Shown: positions 5,755 to 11,747 of the stretch, in pieces
How the letters are laid out: each line of letters begins with the position of its first letter
Position numbering within the stretch: the stretch's first letter is position 1
DNA from: Anaerolineales bacterium
GTDB lineage: Bacteria; Chloroflexota; Anaerolineae; Anaerolineales; Villigracilaceae
Assembly: GCA_020847355.1 (NCBI GenBank)
Contig: JADLCG010000114.1
Location: forward strand, 1 to 11,747
Length of the DNA stretch: 11,747 bases
Direction: 5' to 3'
The notes under the pieces: generated by a model
The model's database searches: none
The model's input: only the letters and a program-made list of their open reading frames with translations
What the model was told of the DNA's origin: nothing
Position numbers and translations under genes: made by a program

Positions 5755-6678
5755 ATGCCCCGTAAGGTAAAACTGATTCTCAACCCGATGGCAGATATGG
5801 GCCGCGCCTGGAAAACAGCCAACGAACTGCGCCCGATTGCGCAAGCATTTCAAGGCGAGTTGAGTTGGAGCGGAACGGTTTACCCGACTCACGCGATTGA
5901 ACTCGCCAAACAAGCCGCCGAAGAAGGCTGTGACTTGGTGATCGCGATGGGCGGCGACGGCACGGTGCATGAAGTGATCAACGGCTTGATGCAAGTCCCA
6001 GCCGATAAGCGCCCGATCCTCGGCGTTGTGCCGATTGGTTCGGGCAACGATTTTGCCTATTCTATTGGGCTTACTCAAAAATCCAGCCATGCGTTGGCTC
6101 ATGCGCTTAAAGCGGAAAATATTCAGGTTATAGATATTGGCTTGCTGACTGACGAGCATGGACGCAAAGAATATTTTGATAACACCCTCGGCATTGGCTT
6201 TGACGCTATCGTCACGATCCGTTCGCATAAACTGCCAATTGTCAAAGGCTTTCTCATGTACCTCACGGCAGTGTTTCAAACGATCCTGCTTAATCACAAC
6301 CCCGCTAAAATAAAAGTTGAAACCGATCAAGGCAATTGGGAGGAGCAATTGCTCATGCTCACGCTGTGTAACGGTCCGCGCGAGGGCGGCGGGTTTATGC
6401 TCTCTGCCGATTCAAAAAATGACGATGGCATTTTCGAATCGGTGGCGGTGACCAATGTCTCGCGCCTGACCATGTTACGGTTGGTGCCGGAATTTATGCA
6501 AGGCACGCACGCGCGTTTCAAGCAAATCCGTATGGGCGCTTTCAAGCGAATGAAAATCGCGTCAGACCGCCCGCTATACATTCATGCCGATGGCGAAGTT
6601 TTTACCAGCTTCGGCAGTAACTTAACTCAAGCGGCAGTTGAAGTAATTCCGCAAGCCTTGAAAATAATCCGCGGATGA
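5755..6678 (+). CDS. Diacylglycerol kinase family lipid kinase (DgkB/YegS type)
   Basis: This 307-residue soluble lipid kinase transfers phosphate from ATP to a lipid alcohol, such as diacylglycerol released by lipid or wall-polymer turnover, at the inner face of the membrane. The N-terminal catalytic domain starts with the NP turn (LILNPMADMGRA, 7-18), then the nucleotide-binding GGDGTVHEVING (66-77) and PIGSGNDFA (93-101). The C-terminal sandwich domain contains GIGFDA (146-151), CNGPREGGGF (205-214), DDG (223-225) and HADGE (277-281), the region of the catalytic acid. Length is usual for the family. The ATG is supported by GAGGAG (5743-5748), six bases upstream. The gene is separated from the GGDEF gene by a terminator and ends in its own terminator, so it is probably transcribed alone. 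The lipid substrate cannot be read from sequence; bacterial YegS-like members phosphorylate other lipids. Confidence 0.93.
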   Translation: MPRKVKLILNPMADMGRAWKTANELRPIAQAFQGELSWSGTVYPTHAIELAKQAAEEGCDLVIAMGGDGTVHEVINGLMQVPADKRPILGVVPIGSGNDFAYSIGLTQKSSHALAHALKAENIQVIDIGLLTDEHGRKEYFDNTLGIGFDAIVTIRSHKLPIVKGFLMYLTAVFQTILLNHNPAKIKVETDQGNWEEQLLMLTLCNGPREGGGFMLSADSKNDDGIFESVAVTNVSRLTMLRLVPEFMQGTHARFKQIRMGAFKRMKIASDRPLYIHADGEVFTSFGSNLTQAAVEVIPQALKIIRG

Positions 6679-6720
6679 ATCAAAAAAGCCGAGAGAATAT
6701 CTCTCGGCTTTTTTTGATTC
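6677..6720. terminator. Bidirectional intrinsic terminator between convergent genes
   Basis: A 9-bp GC-rich stem (GCCGAGAGA at 6688-6696 with 6700-6708) and a 3-base loop are flanked by six A on the left and seven T on the right. The outer GAATC/GATTC sequences also pair. The T tract serves the lipid kinase gene and the A tract serves the opposing membrane-protein gene, which stops at 6723. The left end overlaps the kinase TGA stop codon. Confidence 0.9.
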
Positions 6721-6722
6721 GC

Positions 6723-7229
6723 TTATGAAAAGAAGCGCGCGCTCGCCATAAAGAATATTGAAATCAACATACAAATCACGTCGGCGCGCGTGATCGCAAC
6801 TTGTTGCTTTTGTAAAACTTGCAAATCTGCCGCTTGGGCTTCGCTTGGCTTGCCTTGAATTTGCATTCCCAAATTTGCCAAAGCCTCATTGATCTTGCCA
6901 ACTCTAATCCCGAAGATCATTGCCAAAATTCCCGCGCCAGCGCCAATCCCAAAACCGATTCCCTGCCCGCTCATCATCCAACCTGAGCGAAACCAATTTG
7001 AATTGACGCCATACAATAGCGCGCCAGCTAAGACGGTAGATAAACCCGAAGCCGCCATCAATTTGCTGAAAGAACTTTTTTTGAATAAATATCCGGCAAA
7101 CTGTTTGCCAGCCTCGCCGGTTGCCGCAATGCTCGGCTCAAGGACAAGCCCGGCCATCAGCGAACCGCCAGCCCAAACGATTCCGGCGACGATATGTAAT
7201 ACCCGCGCAACAAAAACAATAATAGTCAT
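6723..7229 (-). CDS. Small integral membrane protein, four predicted TM helices, CopD/DUF2269-like
   Basis: The protein is 168 residues from the ATG at 7229, chosen because AAAGGAG (7235-7241) lies five bases upstream. A longer frame opening with TTG at 7319 is in the same phase but lacks such support. Hydrophobic segments fall at about 3-29, 57-76, 91-110 and 150-165, the third being glycine-rich (GIGFGIGAGAGILAMIFG). The first helix carries HIVAGIVWAGGSLMAG with His12. A histidine and a small-residue/Trp pattern near the N-terminus resemble small membrane proteins of the CopD/DUF2269 kind. The polar stretch at 112-149 (KINEAL...QAADLQVLQKQQ) is probably a cytosolic or external helical loop. 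Molecular function is unknown and the family link is tentative. It ends at a shared terminator and is divergent from the helicase-associated gene. Confidence 0.8.
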   Translation of the reverse strand: MTIIVFVARVLHIVAGIVWAGGSLMAGLVLEPSIAATGEAGKQFAGYLFKKSSFSKLMAASGLSTVLAGALLYGVNSNWFRSGWMMSGQGIGFGIGAGAGILAMIFGIRVGKINEALANLGMQIQGKPSEAQAADLQVLQKQQVAITRADVICMLISIFFMASARFFS

Positions 7230-7234
7230 AGTAG

Positions 7235-7241
7235 CTCCTTT
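7235..7241 (-). promoter_or_regulatory. Start-deciding ribosome binding site of the membrane protein gene
   Basis: On the minus strand AAAGGAG ends five bases before the ATG at 7229. It selects this codon over the in-frame TTG 30 codons upstream. Confidence 0.85.
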
Positions 7242-7303
7242 GATCCAATAAATGAAGTGCATAAAATACAACCCTAAAAATAAAAAGAGTTTTCCTGATG
7301 GAA

Positions 7304-7312
7304 TGATAAAAT
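7304..7312 (+). promoter_or_regulatory. Candidate extended -10 for the helicase-associated gene
   Basis: TG-A-TAAAAT places the expected transcription start at about 7319, the A of the start codon. No -35 or nearby Shine-Dalgarno is visible. Together these suggest a leaderless mRNA. Confidence 0.35.
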
Positions 7313-7318
7313 TAAACA

Positions 7319-8941
7319 ATGCCCGATCTACACGCTTCGCTTCAGAAATATGATTTAGGTCATCTGCGCATCATTGCAGAATTATGGGGACTCGAACTGG
7401 AATCTGCCGAACCAACTTCCGCATTAGAAGAACTTTGCGCCTCACTGCTGGACCTTGAAGCGGTCGCTGAGACGATTGACATTCTCTCCGCTGAAGCCCG
7501 CTCCGCTTTGCAAGCGCTAGTTGACTCAAATGGCAAAATAGAATGGGCGATTTTCTCCCGCGCGCATGGCGAAATCCGCGAGATGGGCGCAGGCAAAAGA
7601 GATCGAGAACAGCCGCATAAGAAACCTATTTCGCCTGCCGAAACGCTGTTCTATTATGGCTTGCTTGCCAAAGCGTTTTTTGATACTGAAAAAGGCTCGC
7701 AAGAATTCGCCTACATCCCCGAAGATTTGTTGCAAGCGGTTGAAGAACTCAACTTAGAAGCGCCCGACGAAGCTCAATCGATAACGATTGCCGAACCGTT
7801 AGGTCGCCCGGCAACGCCCGTAGAAAAAAGCTTTGAAATTCCCGCCAACGATCATATTTTAGACGATGCGACAACCTACCTAGCCGCTGTGCGTTTACAG
7901 ATACCTGTAACCGTGAATCACGCCGTAGCCTTAGAAAATTTATTATCCGCCGCGACGCTGATCAAGCAAACCGCCCTGCAACCCGAAGCGGTGAAAAAAT
8001 TTCTCGAAGCCTCGCGTATAGACGCATTGGCGAATCTTTATCAAGCTTGGCTAAATTCACAAACTTTTGACGAACTGCGCCTGATGCCGACGATTGTGTG
8101 CGAAGGCGAATGGAAAAATCAGCCGCAGATCACCCGCGAATTTTTGATGAACTTGATCCAATCCAGTCCGCAGGATAAAGGGTGGAGTTTGGCTTCGTTT
8201 GTCAAAGCCGTCAAAGAGAAATACCCCGATTTTCAAAGACCCGCTGGCGATTATGATTCGTGGTTCATCAAGCGCGTAGCGGACGGGCAATACTTGCGCG
8301 GCTTTGCATATTGGGATTGGGTGGACGGCGCATTAATCAAATATTTGATTCAAACGCTACACTGGCTGGGCAAAGCGGATTTGGCTTCGCCCGAAGCGGG
8401 CAAGGAATTTACGGCATTTAGAATTAGGCCACAGGTTGAAAGTCAAAAGTCGAATGTTGAAGGAAAGATCATTGTTTCATCCAATGGCAGGCTAACGGTT
8501 TCGAGATATTTTTCGCGCGCGGCGCGTTATCAAATTGCGCGGTTTTGCGATTGGCATGAAGAGAAAAAAGACGAATATGTTTATTCGGTCAGCGCTAAAT
8601 CTTTGAAGCGGGCAAGCGAGCAAGGGCTGAAATCTGAGCAATTGCTGAACTTGCTGGTGAAATATACCAACGGGAGCGTGGCGCCCGCTTTAGTCAAAGC
8701 GCTCAAGCGTTGGGATGCAAATGGAACTGAGGCTCGGGTGGAGAGTCTGCTGGCGCTAAGAGTGAGCAAGCCCGAGATTATGGAAGAGATCCGCGCTTCA
8801 AAGGCGGGAAAATTTTTAGGCGAGTTGTTAAGCCCAACGGCAGTAATAGTCAAAGAAGGGGCGAGTCAAAAAGTGACGGAAGCGTTGGCTGATTTAGGTT
8901 TGTTGGCAGAGGTTGTAACTAATTTTCCAGAAGCTGATTGA
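7319..8941 (+). CDS. Helicase-associated (XPB/Ssl2-like domain) protein lacking a helicase core
   Basis: This 540-residue protein has no Walker motifs or DEAH box. Residues about 10-145 are helical, including EARSALQALVDSNGKIEWAIFSR (59-81) and FYYGLLAKAFF (111-121), and look like winged-helix modules. A middle domain (about 180-360) precedes residues 383-533, which match the XPB/Ssl2-like helicase-associated domain: IIVSSNGRLTVSR (384-396), RYQIARFCDW (403-412), YVYSVSAKSLKRASEQGL (420-437), VAPALVKALKRW (454-465) and GELLSPTAVIVKEG (501-514). In other bacteria such proteins occur as stand-alone 'helicase-associated domain' proteins. A DNA repair or DNA-binding role is inferred only. The ATG has no close Shine-Dalgarno. 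Degenerate heptamers (8435-8462) encode the linker just before the C-terminal domain. The 3' end overlaps the convergent cyclase gene by 23 bp. Confidence 0.8.
   Translation: MPDLHASLQKYDLGHLRIIAELWGLELESAEPTSALEELCASLLDLEAVAETIDILSAEARSALQALVDSNGKIEWAIFSRAHGEIREMGAGKRDREQPHKKPISPAETLFYYGLLAKAFFDTEKGSQEFAYIPEDLLQAVEELNLEAPDEAQSITIAEPLGRPATPVEKSFEIPANDHILDDATTYLAAVRLQIPVTVNHAVALENLLSAATLIKQTALQPEAVKKFLEASRIDALANLYQAWLNSQTFDELRLMPTIVCEGEWKNQPQITREFLMNLIQSSPQDKGWSLASFVKAVKEKYPDFQRPAGDYDSWFIKRVADGQYLRGFAYWDWVDGALIKYLIQTLHWLGKADLASPEAGKEFTAFRIRPQVESQKSNVEGKIIVSSNGRLTVSRYFSRAARYQIARFCDWHEEKKDEYVYSVSAKSLKRASEQGLKSEQLLNLLVKYTNGSVAPALVKALKRWDANGTEARVESLLALRVSKPEIMEEIRASKAGKFLGELLSPTAVIVKEGASQKVTEALADLGLLAEVVTNFPEAD
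8435..8462 (+). repeat. Four degenerate tandem heptamers (GTYRAAN) inside a coding region
   Basis: The units GTTGAAA, GTCAAAA, GTCGAAT and GTTGAAG are contiguous. They encode roughly residues 373-382 of the helicase-associated protein, a polar linker before its C-terminal domain. Confidence 0.6.
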
Positions 8942-11747
8942 TCACTTGATCTAGATTTAGCGTTTTGCCTTTTTCGAGTTCTGCGTCTAGGTGGTTTAGC
9001 TTCGTTTTGCGCAGTTCGCGTAAAATTATTTCAATATCGCGACTGGTATCGCTATTCAGTTCGGGGTGATGTAAGCACATGCCTACAATTTGCAGGGCTT
9101 CTTGATATTTTTTTTCTTTGGTCAAAATAAAGGCATAGCCCATTAGCGAATATAAAGCCCAACTGGAAGTTTTATGCTGAAGGTTGAGTATTAAGGCTTC
9201 GCGCAAAGTTGCGTGCGCGTCTTTGAATTCTTCTAAATGCGCCTGGGCGTAAAGCAAATTTACCAGCATAATGGAAAGGGAATAGGTGTTGCCGTTTTCG
9301 CGTGCCATCTCGACGCTCATGCTGGCGTATGGCTTTGCTTCGGCATACTTGCTTTGCACGCGCAAGACCTCGCTTAAGTTCCCGTAGGCGCGCGCAAGAC
9401 CGTAGCGATCGCCAGAACGTTTGCAAATGCCAATGGCGCGTAGATGGTAATTTTGGGCTTCTTCATACTGATTAATATTCACGGCGATCATTGCTAGGAT
9501 GTTTAATGCAAAGGCTTGGGCAATTACATCGCCTGTTTTTTCGGCGAATTCGTAACTCTGTTTGCCATATTTTTGAGCGTCTGCATAGCGCGATTCATAA
9601 TGGGCAACATATCCGAGATGAGCAAGGTTATAGGCGAGCATTTCTTCGTCGTTGAGTTCGTTGGCAAGTTGGAGGCTTTTTTCTGAAAATTTGTAAACTT
9701 CGCTAAAGGCGCCAAGTTCAAGATTGATGCGCCCCAGTTGGGCGAGCGCGCGCATTTCAATGTTGCGGTCTTTGATTAAACTGGCGAGCGCAAGGCATTC
9801 TTCAAAACGAACGGCGGCGGCGGTATGATCTGTAAGCCATAAATGCGATCTGCCAATGTGAAGCAAAATTCTGGCGCGAGTCACTGTGTCGTTGTTTTCT
9901 GTGGAGGCGATAATGCTCATGGCGCGTTCAAATGCCGAGAGCGATTCACGATAGGCGCTTAAACGAACCAATTGCAAACCAGCGCGTTCGAGAAATTCCA
10001 CTGCCAGATGATTATCTCCCGCTAACTCGTAATGTTGGGCGATTAACCCGAGGTATTCGTTGAGCCGTTCGCCGCTTTGTTGAATGAGCCATTCTGCCGC
10101 CATACGATGGTAGAGTTTTCTTTTTGCTTTGAGCACGCGTTCGTAGGTCACTTCGCGTAGAATCGCATGTTTGAAAATATATTCTTGGGCGCTGGCAAAG
10201 GCAGAAGGCTGATGCGAAAAGACCAGTTCTTTATTTCGTAATGTAGCTAATGCGGTTTTGACGTCGTCTGTGCCAATTACTAACTTTGCGGATTCAGAGC
10301 CGTGCATGGAGGCAATTGCCGCATCCCAAAATGTTCGTCCAATTACTGCGGCGCGTTCGAGAACGTCATTTTCTGGTTGCGAGAGTCTGTCGAGACGGGC
10401 TTGTAAAACGCCAGTTAGTGTGGCTGGCACGCGCACTTGCGTAAGCATTTGCGGAACGACTTTCCATTCTTCGGAGTCTTTGACGATGACCTCGTCTTCA
10501 ATTAATACTTTGATTAGTTCTTCCAAATAAAACGGGTTGCCTTCGGCGTTTACGGCGATTGTCTCTACTAAGTCTTTTGGAAGGTCGGAGACATTTTTTA
10601 GAATTTCGCCAACAAGTTCGCGACTCGCTTGCATGTTGAGCGTATTGATTTCTGCGGTTCTGAAATTTTGAAAGTCACTGCCCCAGTTGGGATGTAGTTC
10701 GTCGAGGCTGGGTCGGGTGGCGCATAAGATAAATATTGGCAGGTCAACTTTGAACTTGGCAAGATGCGCGATTAAATCTAAAGAGCCATTATCTGCCCAG
10801 TGGATATCGTCTAGCAAAATCACAATAGGAGATTTTTTGGCGAGTAGTTCAAAAAAATGAGTGATGTGTGAAAAAGCGCGGGTGCGAATTTGTTTGGCGT
10901 CGTTAAGAATGCCGCGTAAATGAGGTGTGTCGGAAAAATCAAAACCAAACAAGTGACCCATAAAAGCCGCCATTTCTTCATGTCTGGCGCTGGTAATATT
11001 TTCAATGCCTTGGATAATTTTTTCACGCGCTTGGGTTTGCGTATCGCTATCCATAATTTGAAAGCGTTCGCTAAATAAATCGCGTAAAAGGCTGTATGGC
11101 AGGTTGATCGATTCTTCATCTGCGCGACCTTTGAATAGAAAAAAGGTAGTGGGGTGTGTATCGAGCCAAGCTTCAAATTCATAGATCAAACGACTTTTGC
11201 CTAAGCCGGCTTCGCCGCGCACGATAAAAACGGATATGTTTTGAGCGAGAGTAGATTGATTTAAAGCGTCTTGCAATTGATTTAATTCTGTATCGCGCCC
11301 GACCATTTTTGTGGCAATACCTTCCACGCCACGGCTACCCATTCGAAAGGCGCGCGGACGAATGCCTTTCACGATGTAAGTTTGAAGAGGCTCGCTTTTG
11401 CCTTTGACGCGGATGGGCTCTTGTTTTTGAACGTCAAAAATGCCGCGCACAATTTGGTAGGTTTCATGTGAGATTAAAGTAGCGCCTGCGCTGGCTGAAT
11501 TGACGACTCGGCTGGCTGTATTAACGGTATCTCCGATGGCGGTAAATTCGCTATGCGAGCCAACTGCGCTCAATAAAACCAGACCGCTGTTAATGCCAAT
11601 TTTGATATTAATGGGTAGCTTTTCAGTTTCTTTTAGAAATTCTTCTTGCATTTTTAATGCGGCGCGAATAGCTCGTTCGGCGTCGTCTTCGCGTGCGATG
11701 TCTGTGCCCCATAATGCCATAACTGCATCGCCGATGTGTTTGTCAAT
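8919..11747 (-). CDS. Class III adenylate/guanylate cyclase-AAA ATPase-TPR protein (5' end cut by window edge)
   Basis: The frame is open to the window edge, so 942 residues are visible and the N-terminus, with the first metal-binding Asp of the cyclase, is missing. Numbered from the edge, IDKHIGD (1-7) supplies the substrate lysine (Lys3) and the second metal Asp, and FTAIGDTVNTASR (68-80) the transition-state Asn and Arg. The Lys/Thr pair (Lys3, Thr69) is typical of class IIIb adenylate cyclases making cAMP. An AAA/NACHT-like ATPase follows, with Walker A GEAGLGKS (178-185) and Walker B ILLDDIHWAD (310-319). From about 575 to 890 there are helical TPR repeats, e.g. YADAQKYGKQSYEFAEKTGD and YEEAQNYHLRAIGICKRSGD. 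This layout resembles soluble adenylyl cyclase and many large bacterial signalling proteins; TPRs probably bind partners and the ATPase gates the cyclase. No membrane segment is visible. Confidence 0.92.
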   Translation of the reverse strand: MDKHIGDAVMALWGTDIAREDDAERAIRAALKMQEEFLKETEKLPINIKIGINSGLVLLSAVGSHSEFTAIGDTVNTASRVVNSASAGATLISHETYQIVRGIFDVQKQEPIRVKGKSEPLQTYIVKGIRPRAFRMGSRGVEGIATKMVGRDTELNQLQDALNQSTLAQNISVFIVRGEAGLGKSRLIYEFEAWLDTHPTTFFLFKGRADEESINLPYSLLRDLFSERFQIMDSDTQTQAREKIIQGIENITSARHEEMAAFMGHLFGFDFSDTPHLRGILNDAKQIRTRAFSHITHFFELLAKKSPIVILLDDIHWADNGSLDLIAHLAKFKVDLPIFILCATRPSLDELHPNWGSDFQNFRTAEINTLNMQASRELVGEILKNVSDLPKDLVETIAVNAEGNPFYLEELIKVLIEDEVIVKDSEEWKVVPQMLTQVRVPATLTGVLQARLDRLSQPENDVLERAAVIGRTFWDAAIASMHGSESAKLVIGTDDVKTALATLRNKELVFSHQPSAFASAQEYIFKHAILREVTYERVLKAKRKLYHRMAAEWLIQQSGERLNEYLGLIAQHYELAGDNHLAVEFLERAGLQLVRLSAYRESLSAFERAMSIIASTENNDTVTRARILLHIGRSHLWLTDHTAAAVRFEECLALASLIKDRNIEMRALAQLGRINLELGAFSEVYKFSEKSLQLANELNDEEMLAYNLAHLGYVAHYESRYADAQKYGKQSYEFAEKTGDVIAQAFALNILAMIAVNINQYEEAQNYHLRAIGICKRSGDRYGLARAYGNLSEVLRVQSKYAEAKPYASMSVEMARENGNTYSLSIMLVNLLYAQAHLEEFKDAHATLREALILNLQHKTSSWALYSLMGYAFILTKEKKYQEALQIVGMCLHHPELNSDTSRDIEIILRELRKTKLNHLDAELEKGKTLNLDQVINQLLEN

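Noticed and set aside
5722..6348. 208-codon open frame on the minus strand opposite the lipid kinase
   Set aside because: It lies almost entirely antisense to a well-supported kinase gene, has Arg/His/Asn-rich shadow-like composition, and shows no recognisable motif.
6723..7319. 198-residue version of the membrane protein starting at TTG (7319)
   Set aside because: The internal ATG at 7229 has a strong AAAGGAG at ideal spacing, whereas the extra 30 residues come from AT-rich intergenic sequence and would overlap the start of the divergent gene.
8919..11747. Antiviral STAND/Avs-type defence interpretation of the ATPase-TPR protein
   Set aside because: The N-terminal effector position is occupied by a nucleotide cyclase typical of ordinary signalling proteins, and there are no neighbouring defence genes or mobile-element marks.

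Overview
The window reads as chromosomal DNA of a Chloroflexota bacterium, most likely of the Anaerolineae. That is an inference from gene content and from LipB and helicase-associated protein styles, not from a marker gene. Base composition is moderate and even by eye, the genes are tightly packed, and no integrase, transposase, CRISPR array, tRNA or rRNA was seen. It looks like core or shell genome rather than a mobile island.

Left part, minus strand (4138 down to 1): an SDR dehydrogenase, an FAD-dependent oxidase, the octanoyltransferase LipB, and a Tat-exported DUF1800 lipoprotein cut by the left edge. The SDR and FAD oxidase are 3 bp apart. They strongly resemble DprE2 and DprE1, the two subunits of the mycobacterial decaprenylphosphoryl-ribose 2'-epimerase that makes the arabinose donor for the cell wall. 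The cysteine hit by benzothiazinone drugs (Cys387 in M. tuberculosis) is an alanine here. This pair is the most interesting system in the window.

Middle part, plus strand (4242-6678): a cytosolic GAF-GGDEF protein with a GGDEL active-site motif and an intact RxxD inhibitory site, then a lipid kinase of the diacylglycerol kinase (DgkB/YegS) family. Between them are a long-armed terminator, a heptamer repeat and a diverged palindromic element. A bidirectional terminator follows the lipid kinase gene.

Right part (6723-11747): a small four-helix membrane protein on the minus strand diverges from a plus-strand protein with an XPB/Ssl2-like helicase-associated C-terminus but no helicase core. The latter may be translated from a leaderless mRNA. 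Its 3' end overlaps by 23 bp the 3' end of a large convergent gene for a class III nucleotide cyclase-AAA ATPase-TPR signalling protein, cut at its N-terminus by the right edge.

Taken together, the window holds a putative polyprenyl-phosphate sugar epimerase pair, lipoate synthesis, a lipid kinase, and two nucleotide second-messenger proteins (c-di-GMP type and cAMP type). Apart from the DprE-like pair, nothing in the sequence shows that these genes act together.
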